Assembly: GCA_036525295.1 (NCBI GenBank)
Contig: DATDAQ010000084.1
Coordinates: forward strand, 1-28,148
Source: VRUE01 sp036525295
GTDB taxonomy: Bacteria > Actinomycetota > Thermoleophilia > Solirubrobacterales > 70-9
DNA length: 28,148 nucleotides
Reading direction: 5' to 3'
The notes below the pieces were generated by a model, which was not told the origin of the DNA, did no database searches, and worked only from the letters and a program-made list of their open reading frames with translations. The position numbers and the translations under genes were made by a program. This document shows positions 13,745 to 20,047 of this stretch, one piece after another. The number at the start of each line of letters is the position of its first letter. Position 1 is the first letter of the stretch.

Positions 13745-14634
13745 AGCGCCTGAAGGGGCCGGAGCTGAAGCTGTCGGAGCTGAAGGTGCCACCCTTTCTC
13801 ACCGACCTCTACTGGGACCTGCGCGACCGGCGCCTGCTGCCGCTGGTGGGGCTCGTGATCGTTGCGATCGTCGCGGTGCCGTTTCTCCTTCGAGGCGGCT
13901 CGGACGAGAGCCCCCCGCCTGCGTCGCCGCCGGTCGCGGCCATCTCGGGTGCTGCGGACGCAGACGCGTCCCGCCTCACGGTCGTCCAGGCCAAGCCGGG
14001 GCTGCGCGACTACCGCAAGCGGCTGGCCGGCCGTGAGCCGACCGATCCCTTCGAACAGCGTTACACGGCGCCCCAGGTGGAGGGGGCGGAGCTGGGCGGA
14101 GAACTCGAATCGACGACGAGCTCGACCAGCACGACGACGTCGACCAGCACGACCGAGGTCACCGAGACCACCAACCCTTCGAAGGACACGACCACGATCA
14201 CCACCGAGACGACGGACGAGTCGAAGGGCGGCGGTGCCAGCCCGGAATCGCAGCTCACCCCCTCCGCCTTTGCGATCGACGTGAAGATCACCCGGATCGA
14301 AGGTGGAGAGGCGGGATCGAAGTCGAAAGCCGATTCGAGCACCAGGCACCGCGTGATGCCGACCACGCCCCTCCCGGGTGAGAAAGCGCCCGTCGTCACC
14401 TACATGGGGGTCGGAAAGGGTGCGAAGAAGGCGCTGCTGATGGTCTCCAACAACGTCAAGTCGATCTTCGGCGACGCAAAGTGCCTCTCCGGGACCGACA
14501 CCTGCCAGCTGCTCGAAGTCGAGCCCGGCCTCCCCGAGACCTTCGTGTACGGCGACAACGGCGTCCGCTACAAGATCAACGTCCTCGACATCGAGGCTGT
14601 GCCGGCCGGCGACACCCGATCCAGCCAGGAGTAG
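13741..14634 (+). CDS. Single-pass membrane protein in PilP position
   Basis: The 297-residue protein is coupled to pilO by an ATGA overlap. It has a cytoplasmic N-terminus, one transmembrane helix at about 33-50, and a linker with PTDPFEQRY near residue 105. A Ser/Thr-rich tract (about 122-162) with TTST runs, likely extended and possibly glycosylated, follows. The folded C-terminal domain (about 175-290) includes VTYMGVGKGAKKALLMVSN and a CLSGTDTC cysteine pair. It occupies the place of PilP, the lipoprotein that bridges PilNO to the secretin in diderms. There is no lipobox and no secretin gene in view, fitting a monoderm. No clear PilP homology is recognised by eye. The last gene of the pilus locus. 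Confidence 0.75.
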   Translation: MKRLKGPELKLSELKVPPFLTDLYWDLRDRRLLPLVGLVIVAIVAVPFLLRGGSDESPPPASPPVAAISGAADADASRLTVVQAKPGLRDYRKRLAGREPTDPFEQRYTAPQVEGAELGGELESTTSSTSTTTSTSTTEVTETTNPSKDTTTITTETTDESKGGGASPESQLTPSAFAIDVKITRIEGGEAGSKSKADSSTRHRVMPTTPLPGEKAPVVTYMGVGKGAKKALLMVSNNVKSIFGDAKCLSGTDTCQLLEVEPGLPETFVYGDNGVRYKINVLDIEAVPAGDTRSSQE

Positions 14635-14641
14635 CGCAAAA

Positions 14642-14683
14642 CTTCAGTAAGTGAAGCGAGATCGGTACACTCGCTGAAGCGAG
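14642..14683 (+). promoter_or_regulatory. Promoter with inverted and direct repeats upstream of the HxlR gene
   Basis: A plausible promoter has -35 TTCAGT (14643-14648), a 17-bp spacer, and -10 TACACT (14666-14671). Overlapping it are the inverted repeat CTTCA/TGAAG (14642-14646, 14652-14656), the direct repeat TGAAGCGAG (14652-14660 and 14675-14683), and the hairpin CTCGC-TGAA-GCGAG (14670-14683). Repeats over a promoter beside an HxlR gene suggest autoregulation (inference). Confidence 0.5.
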
Positions 14684-14715
14684 GCAATTGACACAACCGC
14701 CTCGCCCTTCGCCCT

Positions 14716-15057
14716 ATGAGTGCCGCATCCAACTCCCGATGTCCCGTCTGTCGCACGGCCGAGGTCGTCTGTGGCAAGTGGACCCTCCTCGTCATACGCG
14801 ACCTCGCGGAGGGGTCCAGCCGCTTTTGCGAGCTCGAGCGTTCCTTGGAGGGGATCAGCCCACGTACCCTCTCGCTGCGCCTGCGGGCTCTCGAAGAGGA
14901 GGGCATCGTCGAGCGCCACACCTTCCCCGAGGTTCCGCCCCGGGTCGAGTACGCGCTGACCCAGAAGGGCGAGGCTCTGGTCCCCCTGGTCGAGGACATG
15001 CGCCGCTACGGCCGTCGCTGGCTCTCCGGCGACGCTGCGGTTCCCGCCACCGTCTAG
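14716..15057 (+). CDS. HxlR-family winged-helix transcriptional regulator
   Basis: The 113 residues match the HxlR (MarR-related) family in length and pattern. Features are CPVCRTAEVVCGKWTLLVIRDL at the N-terminus, FCELERSLEGISPRTLSLRLRALEEEGIVER (recognition helix and wing), and YALTQKGEALVPLVEDM. The conserved cysteine near the N-terminus (C9) is often redox- or aldehyde-sensing in this family, and C12 and C19 are also present. HxlR proteins bind DNA as dimers and usually regulate themselves or an adjacent gene. Repeats flank the gene on both sides. Its target here is unknown. Confidence 0.93.
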   Translation: MSAASNSRCPVCRTAEVVCGKWTLLVIRDLAEGSSRFCELERSLEGISPRTLSLRLRALEEEGIVERHTFPEVPPRVEYALTQKGEALVPLVEDMRRYGRRWLSGDAAVPATV

Positions 15058-15060
15058 CGC

Positions 15061-15105
15061 CGAGTCTGCATTTGTACGTCTTATAGGCGCCTAAATGCAG
15101 ATTCG
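15061..15105. repeat. Nested palindrome: 13-bp inverted repeat enclosing TAGGCGCCTA
   Basis: CGAGTCTGCATTT (15061-15073) and AAATGCAGATTCG (15093-15105) form a 13-bp inverted repeat with one G-U pair, around a 19-nt loop. The loop contains the perfect 10-bp palindrome TAGGCGCCTA (15084-15093), which just touches the right arm. The element is more AT-rich than its surroundings. It could terminate the HxlR transcript (no T-tract) or be a dimer-binding operator in front of the next gene. Confidence 0.6.
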
Positions 15106-15172
15106 CTGACCCGCGGACTGCAAGGCGCCGTGCAGGCGCAGGAGCGCCTGGGGCGGGGGGGAAGCGAGGGGC

Positions 15173-16768
15173 GTGCGCGACCGCATGCTCAACGACCAGC
15201 TGACCCGTCTTGCCTCCGAGGCGGCGATCCGCCTCAGTGCGCTCGTCGCCGGTGGCGATCAGATTCCCTTCGACGTCGATGCCGAGAGCGGCGAGGACGC
15301 CGACTTCTTCAGCTACCGGCCGCTGACCTCGCGCTACGTGTACGAGCGCGAGAGCGAGCTGCGAGCGCTCGACGCCTTCGGCCCGGCCCGCGACTCGGTC
15401 GCCGCTGCCGGCATCGCCGCCGCTTACCTCGAAGCCCGCGGTGAGGCGGTCCCGAGCGAGCCCGGCGAGCGCGCCGCGCGGATGCTCTGTGTCTTCCTTG
15501 CCTCGCTCTGGGATGGCTGCACCGAACTCGCCCTCGATCACCAGCGACTGGGCAACGCGCTTGCGGTCCTGGAGGCCGAGACGCGCGGCGCGGAGGAGGC
15601 AGACGTGCTGATCGCGCCGCTGGTCGGGCTGCGGATGCCGTTGCCCCGTCTGGCGCTTACCCATGGCGTTCAGATCGTTCGCGCCGACGCGATCGAGGCG
15701 CCGGTCGAGGCGATGCGCAGCGAGGGCATGGGCCGCGCTGCCTGGGAGCCGCAGTTCCTGGCGCTCGCCGAGCAGGGCGAGGGCGCCGAGAGCGCCGAAG
15801 CCGCGATGCAGCAGCTGCACGAGCTGATCAGCGTCATGCATCTCTTCAGGCCGGGCAGCGTCGGGCTCGGCCCTTACGCGTTCGCCCCGACGGGCGAGGA
15901 CCGCTGGGCCCGCCTTGCCACCGGCGCCCCCGCCACCCGCTCCGGCGGTTACGAGCTGAGCGAGGAGGAGGCCGTGCGGCTGGCGGAGTTCGCCGCCACA
16001 CTGGAGGCGCGTCCGGACCCCGACGGCGCTCTCGCCTGGGGCGTCGCACGCTTCGAGCTGGGGTGCGGGCGCGGGTCGGCGCTCGAGGGCCTCAGCGACC
16101 ACCTGCTCGCCCTGCGCGCGGTGCTCGATGGCCACGGGCCGGTCGGCGCCTCGTTGCCGATGCGCGCCTCGGCGCTGTTGGCTTGCGAGGAGTTCGACCG
16201 GATCGAGGCCCGCGAGCGGATCGAGGCGGCGCTGGAGCTGGAGCGCTCGCTGATGAACGGCACCCAGTCGCTGCCCGGCCTTGCCATGGCGATCTGGCTG
16301 GAGGAGGGGGTGCGGCGGATCCTTCGCGACGCGGCCCTCGGAGAGCTCGGCGCCGATCTCGGCACCGCCGCCGACGAGACCCTGATCGCGACCGGCCTGC
16401 AGGACGGCGACGGCACGATCGTGGAGACGATTTCAGAGTTGGACATACCCGACACAGGAGAGATGGAGGAGCCAGTGACGGCACATCATCGACTGCATCG
16501 CGAGCCAGTAGACGAGCATGACCACCAGGAGACCCGCATCCTCGAGCCGATCCCGGACGAGGGCGACATCCAGATCACCGCGACGCCGTGGCTCGACGAG
16601 GTCGAGGCCCCTGAGAGCACACTTGACTTCCCCGCGATCGAGGGCGACGTCCAGCATCGCGAGCGGATCGACACCCCGCGCGTCCGCCACCTCTTCCCGG
16701 TCCCCGAGGACGCGGACTGGGAGGTACGCGAGCTGAAATACGACCATTACGGTCGTGAGGCCGGCTAG
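15173..16768 (+). CDS. Unrecognised 531-residue, mostly helical protein
   Basis: The start is GTG 15173, with ATG 15185 as an alternative; a G-rich SD lies just upstream. No signal peptide or membrane segment is visible, so it is probably cytoplasmic. The first 380 residues are predicted helical and Ala/Leu/Glu-rich. Residues about 285-365 (ALAWGVARFELGCGRG, HLLALRAVLDG, LPMRASALL, ELERSLMNG) recall the helical pattern of ApeA-like HEPN domains, but the RxxxxH histidine is absent, so this likeness is weak. The last 140 residues are acidic and low-complexity (HREPVDEHDHQETRILEP), ending in RVRHLFPVPEDADWEVREL. Its stop overlaps the stop of the convergent ATPase gene. Function unknown. Confidence 0.75.
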   Translation: MRDRMLNDQLTRLASEAAIRLSALVAGGDQIPFDVDAESGEDADFFSYRPLTSRYVYERESELRALDAFGPARDSVAAAGIAAAYLEARGEAVPSEPGERAARMLCVFLASLWDGCTELALDHQRLGNALAVLEAETRGAEEADVLIAPLVGLRMPLPRLALTHGVQIVRADAIEAPVEAMRSEGMGRAAWEPQFLALAEQGEGAESAEAAMQQLHELISVMHLFRPGSVGLGPYAFAPTGEDRWARLATGAPATRSGGYELSEEEAVRLAEFAATLEARPDPDGALAWGVARFELGCGRGSALEGLSDHLLALRAVLDGHGPVGASLPMRASALLACEEFDRIEARERIEAALELERSLMNGTQSLPGLAMAIWLEEGVRRILRDAALGELGADLGTAADETLIATGLQDGDGTIVETISELDIPDTGEMEEPVTAHHRLHREPVDEHDHQETRILEPIPDEGDIQITATPWLDEVEAPESTLDFPAIEGDVQHRERIDTPRVRHLFPVPEDADWEVRELKYDHYGREAG

Positions 16769-17916
16769 GCCTGGCCGGCGGCTATCTGGATTCGTTCCTC
16801 GCTGGAAGCGAACAGGTAGCGGTTGATCTCGCCCAGGCCGGCGAGGTCGTGAACGTCCTCGTCCAGGTAGGGGACGCGGATCACGCCGCTGGTCCGCAGC
16901 TCCTTCGCCAGGCGCTCGATGTTGCGGGCATCGCGCTCGGCGAGCGCCTGGTAGTCGGCGAAGTTCTCGGCTACCCGGCCGGCGAGGCCCTCGTCGCCCA
17001 GCCTCTCGGCCAGCTCCGTCGCCAGATCGGCGCCGTCGCCGCGCAGGCGCTCGGCCGGGTAGTGGACCTTGTTGACGATGACGCCGCCGAAGGGCAGCTT
17101 CGCCTCGACCAGCTTGCGGTGGAAGTAGACGGCCTCGTCGACCGGCTCGCCCTGGGGACCGCAGACGACGAGGAAGCAGGTGCGGCTGTCCGCCAGCAGG
17201 CTGTTGACCCGCTTGGCGCGGGCCTGGAAGCCGTCGACCATGCCGCTGAAGGCGTTGAAGAACTCGGCCAGGTCGGCGAGCAGGTCGAAGCCGACGATGC
17301 GCTTGAAGACCGACAGCGCGACCGAGGCGCCGCGGCCGGCGACCTTGGCGGCGAGTCCGGTCGGGCGCATGAAGACGCGCAGCGAGCGGCCTTCGATGAA
17401 CTGGGTAAGCCGCCGCGGAGCGTCGAGGAAGTCGAGCGCGTTGCGGGTCGGCGGCGTGTCGAGGACGAGCAGGTCGAAGCGGCCCTCGGTGTGCAGCTCG
17501 AAGAGCTTCTCCATCGCCATGTACTCCTGCGAGCCGGCCAGGGCGCTGGAGATCTGCTGGTAGATGCGGTTGCCGAGAACCCGGTCGCGCGCCTCCTCGT
17601 CGGGCGCCTGACGGGCGACGAGCTCGTCGAAGGTGGCCTTTGCGTCGAGCATCATCGCCCACAGCTCGCCCCTCATCTCGATCCCGTGGCGCTCGAACAG
17701 CGCCGGGTCGACCTTACTGGCCTCGTTGCCCAGCTCCTTCAGGCCGAGCGAGTCGGCGAGCCGCTTCGCCGGGTCGATCGTCAGCACGCAGACCTTCAGC
17801 CCACTCGCGGCCATGCCGGCGGCGATCGCCGCCGAGGTCGTCGTCTTGCCGACCCCGCCCGAGCCGGCGCAGATGCAGATGTCCTTGTGCTCGAGGATCT
17901 CGCCGACGTGGGCCAT
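16765..17916 (-). CDS. ArsA/Get3-like ATPase, second of a pair (lacks signature lysine)
   Basis: The 383 residues belong to the ArsA/Get3 branch of the SIMIBI P-loop family. The P-loop is GSGGVGKT at 18-25: K24 is kept, but the first lysine of the deviant Walker A (KGGVGKT) is serine 19. Switch motifs include LTIDPAKRLADSLGL and LLVLDTPPTRNALDFLDAP, the latter in the place of the DTAPTGHTLR motif. The start overlaps the stop of the partner gene (ATGA), so they are likely made together as a heterodimer. The pair resembles mycobacterial Rv3679-Rv3680. The client is unknown, and arsenite transport is unlikely because no ArsB-like gene or cysteine triad is seen. Confidence 0.9.
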   Translation of the reverse strand: MAHVGEILEHKDICICAGSGGVGKTTTSAAIAAGMAASGLKVCVLTIDPAKRLADSLGLKELGNEASKVDPALFERHGIEMRGELWAMMLDAKATFDELVARQAPDEEARDRVLGNRIYQQISSALAGSQEYMAMEKLFELHTEGRFDLLVLDTPPTRNALDFLDAPRRLTQFIEGRSLRVFMRPTGLAAKVAGRGASVALSVFKRIVGFDLLADLAEFFNAFSGMVDGFQARAKRVNSLLADSRTCFLVVCGPQGEPVDEAVYFHRKLVEAKLPFGGVIVNKVHYPAERLRGDGADLATELAERLGDEGLAGRVAENFADYQALAERDARNIERLAKELRTSGVIRVPYLDEDVHDLAGLGEINRYLFASSEERIQIAAGQA

Positions 17917-18836
17917 CAGCCGAGCCTCTTCGCCAGTCGCTCCGCCGCTTCTACGCCGAGCTCGGGCTCGAAGAGGAAGGGCAGTGTCTTCACCGGAGCC
18001 TCGACCCGGCGGCGCAGGCGGGCGAGCTGGGCGCGCTGCGAGCGGGCACGGTTGTGCTCGGAGACGGCCGCCCGCGCTGCGGCACGCACGGAGCCGTTCT
18101 CGCCGCCGGCAAGCTCGGCCAGCCGCTCGGCCTCCTCGGGCGAGAAACGCTCCGGATAGAGACCGTTCATGTAGACGCGGTCGACCGCGACGCCGACCTC
18201 GTCGCGGAGGTCGCGCTCCAGCGTCGCCGACTCGTTCACCGGCATCTCCTCTGGCAGCGAGACGATCGCGACGCCGGTGTGCGCGTGGTCGGTGATCAGG
18301 CGATCGAGCTGCTGGGCCTGGGAGTGGATCGGGCCGACGCGGGCGATGTTGGCGAAGGTGCGGGGCGTCTGCAGGAAGCCGATCCCGTGGCCGGTGGCGG
18401 GCGCGTCGACGATCACCAGGTCGTACTTGCGCCCCTTCTTCACCTTGCGGTCGAGCTGGGCCAGCTCCCAGATCTTGCCGATCGTCACCAGCTCCTTCAG
18501 CCCTGGCGTGGCGGCGGCGAGGTAGTTGAAGATGCGGCTGCGGAAGAGCATGTCGCGCATCGCCCTCACCTTCAGCTGCAGCAGCACGTACTCGCGCATC
18601 GACTCGTCGGGGTCGATCGAGATCGACCAGAGGTTCTCCGCCATCTCGACCTCGTGAAAGCCGACTTCGGTGTGCTCGAAGATGCGCGAGGCGTTCTCCT
18701 GCGCGGATACCTCGCAGACGATCGTGCGCTTGCCTTCGGCGGCGGCGCGCAGGCCGAGTGCGACCGCGACCGTGGTCTTGCCGACTCCGCCCTTGCCGGT
18801 GACGAAGACCAGCCGCTTGTCGAGAAGTTCGGTTAC
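17916..18836 (-). CDS. ArsA/Get3-like ATPase, first of a pair, with apparent GTA start
   Basis: The 306 residues are read from GTA at 18836-18834. The first ATG in frame (18644) would remove the whole P-loop. The true N-terminus reads VTELLDKRLVFVTGKGGVGKTT, with the complete deviant Walker A GKGGVGKT at 14-21 (signature K15, K20). No ATG, GTG or TTG lies between the in-frame TAA at 18857-18855 and the P-loop. An AGGA SD precedes the GTA by 8 nt, where relatives start with ATG or GTG. Switch II reads VDAPATGHGIGFLQTP, the ArsA DTAPTGH equivalent. ATT at 18854 or CTG at residue 9 are weaker alternative starts. It overlaps its partner by ATGA. A GTG-to-GTA change or a base-call error would explain the start. 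Confidence 0.87.
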   Translation of the reverse strand, partial: VTELLDKRLVFVTGKGGVGKTTVAVALGLRAAAEGKRTIVCEVSAQENASRIFEHTEVGFHEVEMAENLWSISIDPDESMREYVLLQLKVRAMRDMLFRSRIFNYLAAATPGLKELVTIGKIWELAQLDRKVKKGRKYDLVIVDAPATGHGIGFLQTPRTFANIARVGPIHSQAQQLDRLITDHAHTGVAIVSLPEEMPVNESATLERDLRDEVGVAVDRVYMNGLYPERFSPEEAERLAELAGGENGSVRAAARAAVSEHNRARSQRAQLARLRRRVEAPVKTLPFLFEPELGVEAAERLAKRLG

Positions 18837-18901
18837 CGGGTGATTCCTAGCAATTTATGAAGGCGGCAGGAAAAGCGGGTGGTCATGCGAATACCCGCGC
18901 A

Positions 18902-20047
18902 ATGGGATTCCTGAGCCGCAAGAGCAAGTTCATGTCAAAGCCTGTCGAGGATCCGCATCCGATTGTCGAGGAGCTGGAGCGGATGGAGGAGGCGGTGCCT
19001 GAGGCTTCAGAGCCGGATCGGCCGGCGGGTCCTGTCGCCGTAGGGGACCCACCGCCCCCTGCGGTCGCTAAAGCGTCCTCGGGGGCGGTCCCCCCTACGA
19101 CGCCACCCGCCGGAGAGGCGGAGGAAGAGACACGGCCCGCCGCCGACGCAGTTGGAGCTTCGGAGGAGCGAGGCGCAGCGACAGCTGTGGCTGAGGAGCC
19201 TGAGAGATTCATGCCTCGGGATCTGCTGGCGCCTTCTCGTCATGAGGTCGTGGTTGAGCGGGCTGAGGCGGAGATGCCGGTGAAGCATGCCGAGGTGATT
19301 GCTTTCGCTAACCAGAAGGGTGGGGTCGCGAAGACGACTACGACTTTGAATCTGGCTGTGGCGTTTGCCGAGTCTGGGTACCGGGTTCTGTGCATCGACC
19401 TGGATCCGCAGGGGAACCTGACGATGAGCCAGGGGATCGACCCGGACAAGGTGGAGAAGAGCCTCTACGACGTGCTCGTCCACGACATGCCGATCTCGGA
19501 GATCATCCAGAAGCGCGAGATCGACATCGCGGTCGCCTCGATCGACCTGGCCGGGGCGGAGATCGCGATGAGCACCAAGATCGGCCGCGAGCGCTCGCTG
19601 GAGAAGGCGCTGAAAGAGGTCATCGGCAACTACGACTTCGTCTGCATCGACACGCCGCCCAGTCTCGGCCTGCTGACGATCAACGCGCTGACCGCGGCGA
19701 ACAAGGTGATCGTCCCGGTGCAGTGCGAGTATCTCTCCATGCGCGGGCTGGTCCAGCTCCAGAACACGCTGAAGATGATCCAGGAGAACCTCAACCCGGA
19801 CGTGCGGATCGAGGGCATCCTGCCGACCATGCTCGACTCGCGGACCGTCCACGCCAAGGAGGCGGTGGAGATCCTCGAGGAGAACTTCGGCGAGCTCGTC
19901 TTCAAGTCCCGCATCCGCAAGACGATCAAATTCGCCGAGGCGCCCGTGAAAGGCGCCAGCGTGCTCAAGTACGATTCCGCAAGCAGCGCTGCGAACTACT
20001 ATCGGGAGTTGGCCAAGGAGGTTCTGGCACATGAGTCGGCGCAATAA
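18902..20047 (+). CDS. parA: ParA/Soj-family ATPase with disordered N-terminal extension
   Basis: The protein has 381 residues from ATG 18902. ATG 18857 is also in frame, but it would leave only 20 bp to the divergent ATPase start. Residues 1-125 are acidic and rich in Pro/Ala/Glu. The ParA core starts near AEVIAFANQKGGVAKTTTT, with deviant Walker A at 139-148, followed by LCIDLDPQGNLT (Walker A') and FVCIDTPPSLGLLTINAL (Walker B). YLSMRGLVQL and the TMLDSRTVHAKE region follow. It should form ATP-dependent dimers that bind DNA or partner proteins. No parB is adjacent; instead it overlaps ftsZ by 17 bp, so it may act with FtsZ in placing division (MinD-like or PldP-like role, inferred). Confidence 0.9.
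   Translation: MGFLSRKSKFMSKPVEDPHPIVEELERMEEAVPEASEPDRPAGPVAVGDPPPPAVAKASSGAVPPTTPPAGEAEEETRPAADAVGASEERGAATAVAEEPERFMPRDLLAPSRHEVVVERAEAEMPVKHAEVIAFANQKGGVAKTTTTLNLAVAFAESGYRVLCIDLDPQGNLTMSQGIDPDKVEKSLYDVLVHDMPISEIIQKREIDIAVASIDLAGAEIAMSTKIGRERSLEKALKEVIGNYDFVCIDTPPSLGLLTINALTAANKVIVPVQCEYLSMRGLVQLQNTLKMIQENLNPDVRIEGILPTMLDSRTVHAKEAVEILEENFGELVFKSRIRKTIKFAEAPVKGASVLKYDSASSAANYYRELAKEVLAHESAQ
19018..19120. repeat. REP-like palindromic element, copy 1 (inside parA)
   Basis: The outer arms CCGGCGGGT (19022-19030) and ACCCGCCGG (19105-19113) are perfect inverse complements. Inside, GTAGGGG (19040-19046) pairs with CCCCTAC (19092-19098), and ACCGCCCCC (19051-19059) with GGGGGCGGT (19081-19089), around a 21-nt loop. 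Both ends (19018-19036 and 19100-19120) recur in ftsZ at 18/19 and 19/21 identity. It encodes part of the disordered extension (RPAGPV, PPAGEA). Confidence 0.75.

Noticed and set aside
14688..14693. Perfect TTGACA as the -35 of the HxlR promoter
   Set aside because: A -10 at normal spacing would fall on the start codon with no good match; the pair TTCAGT/TACACT upstream fits better.
16849..18860. Long + strand open frames opposite the ArsA-like pair
   Set aside because: The - strand frames contain intact P-loops and switch motifs; the + frames have none.
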